Shown: positions 7,720 through 14,889 of the stretch, one piece after another
Position numbering within the stretch: the first letter of the stretch is position 1
Layout: every line of letters begins with the position of its first letter
Assembly (NCBI GenBank): GCA_019694345.1
Contig: JAIBCA010000112.1
Coordinates: forward strand, 1-37,712
DNA from: Pyrinomonadaceae bacterium
Lineage (GTDB): Bacteria; Acidobacteriota; Blastocatellia; Pyrinomonadales; Pyrinomonadaceae
Length of the DNA: 37,712 bases
Reading direction: 5' to 3'
Translations under genes and position numbers: made by a program
The notes under the pieces: generated by a model
What the model saw: only the letters and a program-made list of their open reading frames with translations
Database searches by the model: none
Told to the model about the DNA's origin: nothing

Positions 7720-8418
7720 CTAGAACCAGGGTGTCAGGAGCAGATACTGCACGAACGAGAAGACCGGCCTGATAATCACACCGATCACACCCCAATAGAC
7801 CAACAGCATCAAAATGAGAAATCCGTACTGCTCAAGCAATTGGAAAACGGGCTGAAAACTCTCGGGCAGAAAGGTCGAGAGCACCTTGCTACCGTCCAGC
7901 GGCGGGAACGGCAGCAGATTGAACACCGCCAACGACACATTGAGCATTATCATGTACTGCAGGAGAATGATCAGCGGCTTCATCAAACCCGTATCGATAT
8001 TCGCCGCGGTGATCACGTTGAACTCCAGCAACAGTTTGAAGATCAAAAAAGAAATGGTCGCGAGGATCAGATTTGCCCCGATACCGGCGATCGAGACCAT
8101 GACGTTCGCCTGTTTGTACTTGGTCCATTTTCGCGGGTTTACCGGCGTCGGTATTCCCCAGCCGATCAGCGGGATGTTGCCTAAGGCTCCGCCGACAGAC
8201 CCAAGAACAAACCCGAGGATCGGGATCAGCAGTGTGCCGATCGGGTCAGTATGTTTGACCGGATTGAGCGTGACGCGCCCAAGCATGTACGCGGTATCGT
8301 CGCCGTATTTGTATGACATCCAGGCGTGCCCGGCCTCGTGCGATGAGATCGCCAGCAGCAGAACCACCAAATAAATGACCAAGTGGCTGATCAGATTGAC
8401 GATGTCGATATCACCCAT
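7720..8418 (-). CDS. Site-2 protease-like M50 family membrane metallopeptidase
   Basis: A 232-residue polytopic membrane protein. The zinc motif HEAGH is at residues 27-31 inside the first transmembrane segment (LVVLLLAISSHEAGHAW). The second active-site motif, FNLLPFPPLDGS (about 166-177), supplies the Asp ligand. Four or five further hydrophobic segments are visible (about 62-90, 105-130, 145-168 and 196-225). This short form without a PDZ domain belongs to the archaeal/bacterial SREBP-like M50B group, often found beside trpS and scpA/scpB in diverse bacteria. The substrate is unknown. It heads the minus-strand cluster, divergent from the ATP-grasp gene across 147 nt. Confidence 0.92.
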   Translation of the reverse strand: MGDIDIVNLISHLVIYLVVLLLAISSHEAGHAWMSYKYGDDTAYMLGRVTLNPVKHTDPIGTLLIPILGFVLGSVGGALGNIPLIGWGIPTPVNPRKWTKYKQANVMVSIAGIGANLILATISFLIFKLLLEFNVITAANIDTGLMKPLIILLQYMIMLNVSLAVFNLLPFPPLDGSKVLSTFLPESFQPVFQLLEQYGFLILMLLVYWGVIGVIIRPVFSFVQYLLLTPWF

Positions 8419-8565
8419 ATTACTGCTTTTCCGCCTTTCCGGCCCGCTCGGCCGGGCAGGGAATTCCGATTGAATTTAAGCCTAAATTGTGCCATTCTTT
8501 TTATTCAAAATAAAATCGGCAAGACAGAATCCGACGGTCGGTAAACGGGTTGGCCGGCATAGTTT

Positions 8566-9777
8566 ATGAAAGATCATATCGTGTGCATCGCGAGCGAATT
8601 CAAGGGCAACGAGTTTCTTGAAGAAGCCCAGAACTCGGGTTGGCACGTTACTCTCGTTACGCGTAAGAAACTGCTCGATTCGCCGTGGGCATGGACGGCG
8701 ATCAATGAGGTCGCAACGGTCGATGACAATGCCCAGCCGGTCGATTACGTGCGGGCAGTGACCAACCTGGCGGGTTCGCGCGCTATCGACCGCATCGTCG
8801 GGCTCGACGAATTTGACGTTATTACGGCTGCCCTCGCCCGCGAGCATATGCAGATCGACGGAATGGGCAGTTCGTATCTGCGCCGGTTTCGCGACAAATT
8901 GACAATGCGAAATTTGGCGGCCAAAGCGGGAATACCGTGTCCGGAGTTCATCGGTGCGTTCAATGCCGAAGCGATCGACCGCTTTCTCGCAACGGTTCCG
9001 GGGCCGTGGATCGTAAAGCCGCGTCACGAGGTCTCGGCATTCGGCATCCGCAAATGCGAGACCGCCGAAGAGGTCTGGAATGTTTTGAATGATCTGGACA
9101 ACCGCAACAACTGGCGCGATCACCCGTCACAATTCGTTATTGAACGCTTTATCGAGGGGCGTGTGTTTCACATTGATTCGGTCGTCAATAACGGCAAAGT
9201 AGTGGCGTGCGGAGTCAGCCAATACGGCACGACGCCTTTCAAAGTGTCGCACTACGGCGGCGTTTTTACCTCGTCGATCGTGCCGTACAGGTCGCGGCAG
9301 CGAAAGCAGCTGGAGGTCCTTAATCGGGCATTGCTGATGGCTTTCGAATATGAGCGCGGCGTCTCGCACGCGGAGTTTCTGCAGAGCGACGAGACGGGCG
9401 AGTTTTACCTTCTGGAGGTTGCATGCCGTGTTGGCGGAGCGTATATCGCGAATGTGCTTGAACAGGCCTGTAACTTTAACCTTTGGCGTGAATGGGCCAA
9501 GCTCGAGACCGCGACAGATGAGCGTCCGTACAAACTACCCAAACTCCGAAAGGAGTTTGCCGGGATCACGCTCGCTCTTGCAAAAGTCGATGAACCTGAC
9601 ACTTCGCACTATGATGACCCCGAGATCGTATATCGCGTTAATAAGCCCAAACACGTCGGGCTGATCTTCTGCACCGGCGATCAAAAAAGGCTCGAGGAGC
9701 TTATGCAAGCCTACACCGAAAGGATCACAAATGACTTTTTGGCGGTTGCTCCGGTCAAGGAGCGTTATGACGACTGA
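8566..9777 (+). CDS. ATP-grasp domain enzyme, substrate unknown
   Basis: A 403-residue stand-alone ATP-grasp protein. The N-terminal pre-ATP-grasp domain begins MKDHIVCIASEFKGNEF. The nucleotide-binding lids follow: GPWIVKPRHEVSAFGIRKC (about 144-162) carries the ATP-binding Lys, and FVIERFIEGRVFHIDSVV (about 190-207) the adenine-contacting segment. HAEFLQSDETGEFYLLEVACRVGGAY (about 266-291) supplies the metal-binding acidic residue and the usual Arg. Such proteins ligate a carboxylate to an amine or thiol through an acyl phosphate; the acceptor cannot be predicted. It is followed 67 nt later on the same strand by an EEP-fold gene. No strong ribosome-binding site precedes the ATG. Confidence 0.88.
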   Translation: MKDHIVCIASEFKGNEFLEEAQNSGWHVTLVTRKKLLDSPWAWTAINEVATVDDNAQPVDYVRAVTNLAGSRAIDRIVGLDEFDVITAALAREHMQIDGMGSSYLRRFRDKLTMRNLAAKAGIPCPEFIGAFNAEAIDRFLATVPGPWIVKPRHEVSAFGIRKCETAEEVWNVLNDLDNRNNWRDHPSQFVIERFIEGRVFHIDSVVNNGKVVACGVSQYGTTPFKVSHYGGVFTSSIVPYRSRQRKQLEVLNRALLMAFEYERGVSHAEFLQSDETGEFYLLEVACRVGGAYIANVLEQACNFNLWREWAKLETATDERPYKLPKLRKEFAGITLALAKVDEPDTSHYDDPEIVYRVNKPKHVGLIFCTGDQKRLEELMQAYTERITNDFLAVAPVKERYDD

Positions 9778-9820
9778 ACCGTTTTTTGATCGTTCGCTGC
9801 ATTCCTTTTCATTTACCTGC

Positions 9821-9853
9821 CGGTGACGTATCCTAGGTCTTTTTATGTCACCG
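9821..9853 (+). promoter_or_regulatory. Inverted repeat spanning the EEP gene start codon
   Basis: CGGTGAC (9821-9827) pairs with GTCACCG (9847-9853) around a 19-nt loop that contains the palindrome CCTAGG. The G of the ATG (9845-9847) lies in the 3' arm, so an RNA hairpin could partly occlude initiation. No T-run follows. No function is proven. Confidence 0.35.
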
Positions 9854-11050
9854 CAAAATGGCAATTCAATAGACCCTCCGTCGATCCTTGAGCACGATCT
9901 CAACAAGCACTTTCCTGAACTATTAAAGTTTGAATCGACAAGCGAACTTCATCGGTCGGAGCTATGGAACGAGATACGGGCCGAGGCGGAGCGTGTACTG
10001 AACGCGGTCGTCGGCGAGAATTTTGCCGAAACAGGTTCAGATCCGGGATCGGAGGCGGTCAAGGCTCTCGCCTGGAATATAGAGCGGGGCAATGTTTACG
10101 ACGGCATTGTCGATGCTCTGAAGAACCACGAGAAGCTGAGGGACAAGGACCTCTTACTGCTGACGGAGCTCGACTACGGCATGGCCCGCAGCGGCAACAG
10201 GTTCGTGGCACAGGGCATTGCACGCGAACTTAAGCTCAATTACGCATTTGCACCGGTTTATGTCGCTCTGCAAAAGGGAAGCGGAGTTGAATCCGAGGTC
10301 GAGGGCGAAAATACGCTCTCGATACACGGATTGGCGATGCTCTCGCGCTACCCGATGTCAAATGTCCACGCGGTGCCGCTGCCGAACGGCAAGGATAAGA
10401 TGTGGGGCAAGGAAAAGCGCCTCGGCAGCCTTCGGGCGTTGTTCGCCGACATCGATCACCCGGCGGGTAAGTTTCGAGCGGTTACGGTCCACCTCGACGC
10501 ACACTGCTCACGAGCCCATCGACAAATGCAGATCAAGATCGTGCTCGATCATCTCGATACTCTGCCGCCGCTGCCGGTCATTATCGGCGGCGACTGGAAC
10601 ACGACGACATTCAACTCGCAGAGCTCGACCCGGGCAATTATGGGTTACTGGCGGCGTGTTATGATGGGCCCGAAAAATGTCGCGAAGAATCATCTGCCCA
10701 ACCCCGAGAGGTACTTTGAGCGCAATCTATTTACGATGCTGGAAAAGCGGGGATACGATTACCGTTCGTTGAACGAGGTCGGCGCCGGGACGCTGCATTA
10801 CCACATTGAGAGCATTGAAAAGAACACGAACCTGCGTGATTGGGTGCCGGAATGGTGCTTTCCATTTATCTTCTGGGCGGCAGGACGTGTCGGCGGGACC
10901 GTCTCAGGCAGGCTGGACTGGTTCACGGGGAAGGGAATTGAGATAGCCCCGGGTACCAAACCTCAGACGATCGGTGATCTGGTTGACGAAAGCGGGACAC
11001 CGCTTTCGGATCATGACGCGATCGGGCTCGACTTTGTGACCAACTCTTGA
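9845..11050 (+). CDS. Endonuclease/exonuclease/phosphatase (EEP) superfamily protein
   Basis: A 401-residue protein with the Mg-dependent DNase I-like/EEP fold. Motifs appear in order: LAWNIERGNVYDG (Asn, about residue 78), LLTELDYGMARSGNR (metal-binding Glu), VTVHLDAHCSRAHRQMQ (His/Asp), VIIGGDWNTTTFNS (GDWN, catalytic Asp and Asn) and the terminal SDHDAIGLDF (SDH, about 389-391). No signal peptide is seen, so it is cytosolic. The substrate may be nucleic acid, a phospholipid or a phosphoinositide-like molecule. The first 70 residues are an extra helical region preceding the fold. Its closeness to the ATP-grasp gene suggests a shared but unknown pathway. Confidence 0.85.
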   Translation: MSPQNGNSIDPPSILEHDLNKHFPELLKFESTSELHRSELWNEIRAEAERVLNAVVGENFAETGSDPGSEAVKALAWNIERGNVYDGIVDALKNHEKLRDKDLLLLTELDYGMARSGNRFVAQGIARELKLNYAFAPVYVALQKGSGVESEVEGENTLSIHGLAMLSRYPMSNVHAVPLPNGKDKMWGKEKRLGSLRALFADIDHPAGKFRAVTVHLDAHCSRAHRQMQIKIVLDHLDTLPPLPVIIGGDWNTTTFNSQSSTRAIMGYWRRVMMGPKNVAKNHLPNPERYFERNLFTMLEKRGYDYRSLNEVGAGTLHYHIESIEKNTNLRDWVPEWCFPFIFWAAGRVGGTVSGRLDWFTGKGIEIAPGTKPQTIGDLVDESGTPLSDHDAIGLDFVTNS

Positions 11051-11063
11051 TGGAAACTGCAAT

Positions 11064-11085
11064 ATTTCCCTCATTTTGGGGAAAT
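11064..11085. other. Short inverted repeat after the EEP gene
   Basis: ATTTCCC (11064-11070) and GGGAAAT (11079-11085) are separated by 8 nt. The hairpin lies 14 nt past the EEP stop codon but lacks a T-run, so it is at best a weak terminator or 3'-end stabiliser. Confidence 0.3.
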
Positions 11086-11115
11086 GAAGCGGCGATCCTC
11101 AGGACGCTCAGCGAT

Positions 11116-11145
11116 TTGAGAGTTTCTTCGTTCAAATGGTAAATT
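11116..11145 (+). promoter_or_regulatory. Sigma-70-type promoter placed for a leaderless start
   Basis: TTGAGA (11116-11121), an 18-nt spacer and TAAATT (11140-11145) end six bases before the ATG at 11152. Transcription would start at or beside the start codon. Confidence 0.45.
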
Positions 11146-11151
11146 GAATGT

Positions 11152-11403
11152 ATGGAAGTAGCATTTTGTCAGACACTCAGCTTTAACGCTGATACATTCG
11201 AATATCAATCTGTCTCGTCGGATAACGGAAACGCGACGATCATCAAGTTTGCGGTGGATGAGAAACAGGTCAGCCCGGGCGATGTCGTGGTGGTGCTCGG
11301 CGGCGACGAGATCGTTTTTCACGGCATTATCGGCAAGATCGAAAACGGTGAAGCTTATGCCTCTGACCCGAAGGGGTCGCTGTTGCCGGCCGGGGTTCAG
11401 TAG
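11152..11403 (+). CDS. Small conserved-looking protein of unknown function
   Basis: An 83-residue soluble protein that I do not recognise. It is acidic, with alternating beta-strand-like segments (TIIKFAVDEKQ, DVVVVLGGDEIVFHGIIGKIENGEAYASD) and no membrane span or Cys cluster; one Cys occurs at residue 6. The pattern of a short all-beta fold with a GD-containing turn resembles SH3-like or phage head-joining beta-barrels, but this is only an impression. Support that it is real comes from the good promoter just upstream, codon use like its neighbours, and a stop followed by the tRNA-Ala promoter. Confidence 0.6.
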   Translation: MEVAFCQTLSFNADTFEYQSVSSDNGNATIIKFAVDEKQVSPGDVVVVLGGDEIVFHGIIGKIENGEAYASDPKGSLLPAGVQ

Positions 11404-11445
11404 AAAAGAGAATTAGGGGCGACGAATTGAAAATGAGCGTTTCTC

Positions 11446-11474
11446 TTGAAATTTTGCCTTTTCAATTCTAAACT
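11446..11474 (+). promoter_or_regulatory. Promoter of tRNA-Ala
   Basis: TTGAAA (11446-11451), 17-nt spacer, TAAACT (11469-11474). The expected transcription start near 11481 is about seven bases before the mature tRNA 5' end. Confidence 0.7.
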
Positions 11475-11487
11475 TTGAAGTAAGTTT

Positions 11488-11563
11488 GGGGATGTAGCTC
11501 AGCTGGGAGAGCGCGGCGTTCGCAATGCCGAGGCCAGGAGTTCGATCCTCCTCATCTCCACCA
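11488..11563 (+). tRNA. tRNA-Ala (anticodon CGC), CCA encoded
   Basis: A full cloverleaf can be drawn. The acceptor GGGGATG pairs with CATCTCC (one G-U). The D arm is GCTC...GAGC. The anticodon stem CGGCG/TGCCG closes loop TTCGCAA, giving anticodon CGC, which reads GCG (Ala). The T arm is AGGAG-TTCGATC-CTCCT. The discriminator A and CCA are genomic. It has its own promoter and terminator. Its 3' half is duplicated 787 bp downstream. Confidence 0.96.
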
Positions 11564-11598
11564 AGACTCTAAAAGACGGGCTTTTGCTCGTCTTTTTC
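11530..11598 (+). repeat. Direct repeat copy 1 (tRNA-Ala 3' half plus terminator)
   Basis: A 69-bp segment starting just after the anticodon arm and running through the terminator T-run. It aligns without gaps to 12317-12385 with six mismatches by eye (about 91% identity). This is the functional copy. Confidence 0.85.
11571..11597 (+). terminator. Intrinsic terminator of tRNA-Ala
   Basis: AAAAGACGGGC and GCTCGTCTTTT form an 11-bp stem (one G-U) with a TTTT loop and a T-run, 8 nt after the CCA end. Confidence 0.88.
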
Positions 11599-11656
11599 AA
11601 TTGCGAGGTCGAAAAAAAATCTTTCGTCCAGACCCAAAATATGCGATTATCAGCTT

Positions 11657-11905
11657 ATGAATGATCGAGAGTTGCTCCAGAAAATTGTGGTAAACCCCAA
11701 GATAATGGTCGGAAAACCAACGATTAGAGGAACACGATTAACTGTCGAGTTCGTGCTGGGTCTCTTGGCTCACGGGGCGACGCCCGGCGAGATCGTGGAG
11801 GAGTACGACGGGTTGACCATTGAGGACATTCACGCCTGTCTGCTTTTTGCGGGGGAATCGCTAAGCAGGACGGAATTTATGCCGCTGGTTTTGGAGACTG
11901 CGTAG
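11657..11905 (+). CDS. DUF433 antitoxin
   Basis: An 82-residue DUF433 protein, the antitoxin/DNA-binding partner commonly paired with PIN-like toxins. Signature: IVVNPKIMVGKPTIRGTRLTVEFVLGLLAHGATPGEIVEEY (about 10-50), then LTIEDIHACLLFAGESL. The GKPxIxGTR motif starts a helix-turn-helix that presumably binds its own promoter. The stop codon is immediately followed by the ATG of the DUF5615 gene (zero spacing), the usual antitoxin-first coupling. It lies between the two tRNA-derived repeats, which suggests arrival by transfer. Confidence 0.9.
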   Translation: MNDRELLQKIVVNPKIMVGKPTIRGTRLTVEFVLGLLAHGATPGEIVEEYDGLTIEDIHACLLFAGESLSRTEFMPLVLETA

Positions 11906-12259
11906 ATGCGGTTTTTGGTGGACGAATGCACCGGCCCGCGGGTCGCTAAATGGCTTCGTGATGAAGGTCACGAGGTCTTTTCTATTTATGACGACGCAAG
12001 CGGCATGACCGACGATGAAGTGCTCGCGAAAACGCTGTCAGAGAACCGGATCCTGATTACCAACGATAAGGATTTTGGTGAGATGGTTTACCGAAATCAG
12101 CTTGAACATCAAGGTATTATATTTCTTCGGCTGGATGACGAGCGTTATGCGAACAAGATCGAGGTCTTGCGAAAATTGTTGGAATCCTACGCCGACAAGC
12201 TTAACGGAAGGTTTGTAACTGTGACCGAAACGAAGGTACGGATCGGCGAGGAACGATAG
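11906..12259 (+). CDS. DUF5615 PIN-like ribonuclease toxin
   Basis: A 117-residue DUF5615/Mut7-C-like PIN-fold protein, predicted RNase toxin. MRFLVDECTGPRVAKWLRDEGHEV supplies the first catalytic Asp (residue 6) and neighbouring Glu. ILITNDKDFGEMVY (about 49-62) has the conserved TNDKDF motif with further acidic residues. IIFLRLDDE completes the sheet. Activity on RNA is inferred from the fold and pairing, not shown. It is coupled directly to the DUF433 gene and ends 57 nt before the displaced tRNA fragment. Confidence 0.9.
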   Translation: MRFLVDECTGPRVAKWLRDEGHEVFSIYDDASGMTDDEVLAKTLSENRILITNDKDFGEMVYRNQLEHQGIIFLRLDDERYANKIEVLRKLLESYADKLNGRFVTVTETKVRIGEER

Positions 12260-12282
12260 CCATTTGTGTTAACGCTTTTTTT

Positions 12283-12308
12283 CGAAATTCTTTCGAGAAT
12301 GAATTTCG
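12283..12308. other. Perfect inverted repeat at the element boundary
   Basis: CGAAATTC (12283-12290) and GAATTTCG (12301-12308) are perfect inverted arms. Within them ATTCT-TTCG-AGAAT (12287-12300) forms an alternative UUCG-tetraloop hairpin. It lies between the toxin stop and the second tRNA-derived repeat. It could be the toxin transcript's 3' hairpin or an element end. Confidence 0.45.
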
Positions 12309-12316
12309 GCAAGGTC

Positions 12317-12385
12317 GAGGCTAGGAGTTCGATCTTCCTCATTTCCACCATAACTCTAAAGGACGGGCTTTTGCTCGTCTTTTTC
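12317..12385 (+). repeat. Direct repeat copy 2 (degenerate tRNA-Ala 3' half plus terminator)
   Basis: Gap-free 69-bp match to 11530-11598 with mismatches in the T arm and acceptor (CTT for CTC, TTCC for CTCC). Weaker similarity continues leftward to the anticodon loop with one indel. There is no 5' half, so no tRNA can form. The terminator stem (12358-12383) is still foldable. Confidence 0.85.
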
Positions 12386-12526
12386 TTTGTCATGGTTTGC
12401 TTCAGATTCTTCGACTTTTTGGGCATTCGTAATTTCGGACGATTTTAGAGCGGCAGTGAGTTCCCAGAGCTGGTATAACGTATTCATCCGATTTGTAATT
12501 GCCTCGGGCGACATATCAATCTTCAT
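12356..12526 (-). CDS. Small partner protein of the nucleotidyltransferase, C-terminus encoded by the tRNA-terminator repeat
   Basis: A 56-residue protein starting MKIDMSPEAITNRMNTLYQLWELTAAL, a helical pattern common in short proteins encoded beside stand-alone nucleotidyltransferases. The start at 12526 overlaps the nucleotidyltransferase reading frame by 11 nt; an upstream in-frame Met at 12550 is less likely. The second half is highly charged (EESEANHDKEKDEQK). The last seven or so codons and the stop lie inside the duplicated terminator, so the tail may be an accident of the rearrangement. Function is unknown. Confidence 0.5.
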   Translation of the reverse strand: MKIDMSPEAITNRMNTLYQLWELTAALKSSEITNAQKVEESEANHDKEKDEQKPVL

Positions 12527-12983
12527 TGTCCATACCTCGTAGATATTCAAGATCGATCAGATCCTTTGGTCTTCCGGCGGCTTCCTTCATAACGATCATT
12601 CCGGCGGCCGAGACCACTCGGTATTCACCATCTGTCCATTTTACCAAACGGCGGTCTTTCCACACCTCTGCATATTTTTCGGTGGCGAGAATGAGATCAG
12701 GGGTGATCAGTTCTTTGGTCGCTTGATCGATCTTTGAAATACGACGAATGAGTGTTTGGCCTTTGTCCAGATCACGCGGTGGTCCCTGGATATCAAATCT
12801 GCGGGAACATGCCGTCTCAAGAACCGCTTCAAGATCCTCGAAGAGAATGATCAAGTCGATATCGATCGTCGTCCTGAGAAAACCGTGTATCGCCATCGCC
12901 CAGACACCGCAATCCACCTAATCGAGTCCGCGAGCATTGAGGCCTTCGGTAATGCCGATAAATTCGTCGAATAATGTCGTCAT
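12516..12983 (-). pseudogene. Nucleotidyltransferase (AbiEii-like), interrupted by an amber codon
   Basis: From the ATG at 12983 the frame reads MTTLFDEFIGITEGLNARGLD, then TAG (12920-12918), then VDCGVWAMAIHGFLRTTIDIDLIILFED and on to the stop at 12516. In intact relatives the LD is followed by Tyr and a GG motif (roughly LDYAVCGGxAMAIHG), so the TAG most simply replaces a Tyr codon and the second Gly is now Val. The DIDL metal motif is retained. Either the gene is dead or a shortened protein restarts downstream (GTG directly after the TAG, or Met at 12917). Such proteins occur as toxin-like NTases; the substrate is unknown. Confidence 0.7.
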
Positions 12984-13006
12984 CCCGGTAATAATAACGC
13001 TAACCG

Positions 13007-14800
13007 TTAATGCAGCGTAGTCAATATTCGCCCCACCGGATAGACCCCGACCTTTTGATTTAGGAAATACGGCGAACGTTCGTAAAAGAAGTTGAGTCTC
13101 GCCCGCGGGTTTTTGGCGAATGCGGGGTCTTTCAGGCGTTCGTCGAACTCCTTTTGCAGATTCGGGTCTTTGGCGAGCATTTCTTTCGCAAGTTTTTCGA
13201 TCTGGTAGCCTTCGCCGTATTCCTTTTGTTCGAAGATAGAGTTGAAAAATCCCCAGTAAACGAATGAATCAGGCCCAGCCGGTTCGAGCAGGTGGATAGC
13301 GACGTTTGCATTGATCTGCGCGGTCGGGACGATAACCGACCCGGCCCTAAAAGTGCGAGTCTCGGTGTACGCGACCGGTTTACATGCGAGTGTGATCCGA
13401 TTTTCAAAGGAATTGGTTGACCATTTGGGCTCGGTCAGTTTATAACTTTCGACGTTGTAGGCCTGATCTTTCTTGAGCCGCTCAAATTTGATCCCGTGTA
13501 AATCGAGAACTTTGATCACATCCGTGTATTGGGGCGGGATGATGTAATAGAGCGGCGGTGCGGCCGATCGGTCGACCTTTCCCTCATCAAATCGCGGGAT
13601 CGTGATGTTGAGCGGTTTGGTGCCATAAACGATGCGCCTGGCTCCCGAGATCGGGCTCTCGTCGATCTTATATTCGATGCCCTTAAATTCCAGCGGCGTT
13701 GATCTGTCAGTGACCGAAAGCGTCAGCGGGAACTTGGCGTTCGGGTCAAACGATGTGCCGCGAGCGACGGTTTCTGCGTCGGCGGACCGGTTTGCCGCAA
13801 AAAGTGAAGCCTTGGCCCCGCCGATCTCCTCGACGAAATATCGCAATGTGTCGTAGGTGCCGCGGACGCGGGAACGATATGTCTTGTAAACGTGGGTTTC
13901 GATCAGCAGGCCGGCTCGATTTCGGAGCGGCGTATAGCCGGTCGCATACTTTGGTGTCGGAATGAAAGTGGCAATTCCACCGGTGACCTCGCGTCCGGCA
14001 AACTCGACATAGTGCGTGAGCAGATTGCCTTCCTTTTCGACCTTTGGCACGACCTTTCCGTCAAAATGCTCGTCCATCCAGCGTTTGATCGACGGCGAAA
14101 CCTCCTGAAAATGGGCGTATTCGTAGGTAAGATTGTATTGAAAGTCAGCTCCGTCGGTAACGTGGCAATCGACAAAAACGTCCGGCAGCCAGTGGTTCCA
14201 GAGCTTTAGCCATGCACGCGTTTCCGGGGCGTCGGCTTTCATATAGTCACGATTGAGATTCAGATTCGAGGCGTTTGCCCGAAAGCCCATCTCGTCAGGG
14301 CCGTTTTGGTTCATACGCATGAACGGCGACCGGTTTTCGTGGCCGTCAACATTGTAAATAACCTCGAAAAGGATCACCACGTCCTTCAGAAGCGCCGCCT
14401 GCGTTTTGGTGATGGCGATGTCGCGAAATAGTGCGAGGCCCGCGTCTTTACCGTCGATCTCGCCGGCGTGGATGCCGGCCTGGATGAGCACGACGGCCTT
14501 GCCCTGTTTGCGAGCGAGCTCCGGCGTAAAGGCCCCACCGCTTGCGGCGATCAGCAACGGCATTTCACGCCCTTCGCCGCTCGTACCGTAGGTCTGATAC
14601 ATGACGATGCCGTGCGAAGCCGCCGCCAGCTTTTTGCTGAATGCAACAGCCTCGGCATACGTGCCGGTTTTCGCGTAATCGGTCCTCTCGGCAGCTGTCT
14701 GCCATTCCTGTGGGACATTTCCCATCGAACTCTGAGATAACGAGATGACCGAGGTCAGGATCATTAACCAAAAGACGCCAAGGATCTTTGCCAATTTCAT
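13007..14800 (-). CDS. Secreted M14-family zinc carboxypeptidase
   Basis: A 597-residue exported metallopeptidase. A signal peptide occupies about residues 1-25 (hydrophobic LAKILGVFWLMILTSVISLSQS). Zinc ligands follow in the M14 pattern: HAGE at 111-114 and His 213 in DVFVDCHVTDGAD. The substrate-binding NRD is at 183-185, and the catalytic Glu is near 301 in AGLLIETHVYKTYRSR. The last 270 residues form an extra beta-rich domain seen in long M14 peptidases of Acidobacteriota and Bacteroidota. It probably digests peptides outside the cytoplasm. A TATAAT seven bases before the ATG suggests a very short or absent leader. Confidence 0.93.
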   Translation of the reverse strand: MKLAKILGVFWLMILTSVISLSQSSMGNVPQEWQTAAERTDYAKTGTYAEAVAFSKKLAAASHGIVMYQTYGTSGEGREMPLLIAASGGAFTPELARKQGKAVVLIQAGIHAGEIDGKDAGLALFRDIAITKTQAALLKDVVILFEVIYNVDGHENRSPFMRMNQNGPDEMGFRANASNLNLNRDYMKADAPETRAWLKLWNHWLPDVFVDCHVTDGADFQYNLTYEYAHFQEVSPSIKRWMDEHFDGKVVPKVEKEGNLLTHYVEFAGREVTGGIATFIPTPKYATGYTPLRNRAGLLIETHVYKTYRSRVRGTYDTLRYFVEEIGGAKASLFAANRSADAETVARGTSFDPNAKFPLTLSVTDRSTPLEFKGIEYKIDESPISGARRIVYGTKPLNITIPRFDEGKVDRSAAPPLYYIIPPQYTDVIKVLDLHGIKFERLKKDQAYNVESYKLTEPKWSTNSFENRITLACKPVAYTETRTFRAGSVIVPTAQINANVAIHLLEPAGPDSFVYWGFFNSIFEQKEYGEGYQIEKLAKEMLAKDPNLQKEFDERLKDPAFAKNPRARLNFFYERSPYFLNQKVGVYPVGRILTTLH

Positions 14801-14807
14801 ATGCGTG

Positions 14808-14813
14808 ATTATA
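14808..14813 (-). promoter_or_regulatory. -10 element close to the M14 peptidase start
   Basis: Minus-strand TATAAT ends seven bases before the ATG at 14800. No convincing -35 is seen at normal spacing. Confidence 0.4.
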
Positions 14814-14889
14814 CGACTATTGCCGGTCGAATCTGCACTGGCGGGCGAACGATAATGGCAAGAACGGGGGCTGCGAACGCGATCTCGAA

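Larger units (their letters stand above)
11530..12385. mobile_element. Candidate mini-element or duplication scar at tRNA-Ala, carrying a toxin-antitoxin pair
   Basis: The segment is bounded by the two direct repeats of the tRNA-Ala 3' half plus terminator and contains only the DUF433/DUF5615 pair. An intact tRNA at one end and a displaced 3' fragment at the other is the usual outcome of site-specific integration into a tRNA gene. No integrase is present between the repeats, so it would be a decayed or trans-mobilised element. A simple segmental duplication is the alternative. Confidence 0.45.

Noticed and set aside
7261..8184. 307-codon plus-strand frame
   Set aside because: Antisense shadow of trpS and the M50 protease, both of which have clear family motifs.
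12303..12350. Second tRNA-Ala gene
   Set aside because: Only the anticodon-loop-to-CCA part is present, with T-arm and acceptor mismatches and no 5' half, so no cloverleaf can form.
12187..12426. 79-residue basic minus-strand frame between the toxin and NTase genes
   Set aside because: It overlaps the toxin gene and the tRNA-derived repeat; Lys/Ser-rich start reflects the A-rich terminator repeat.
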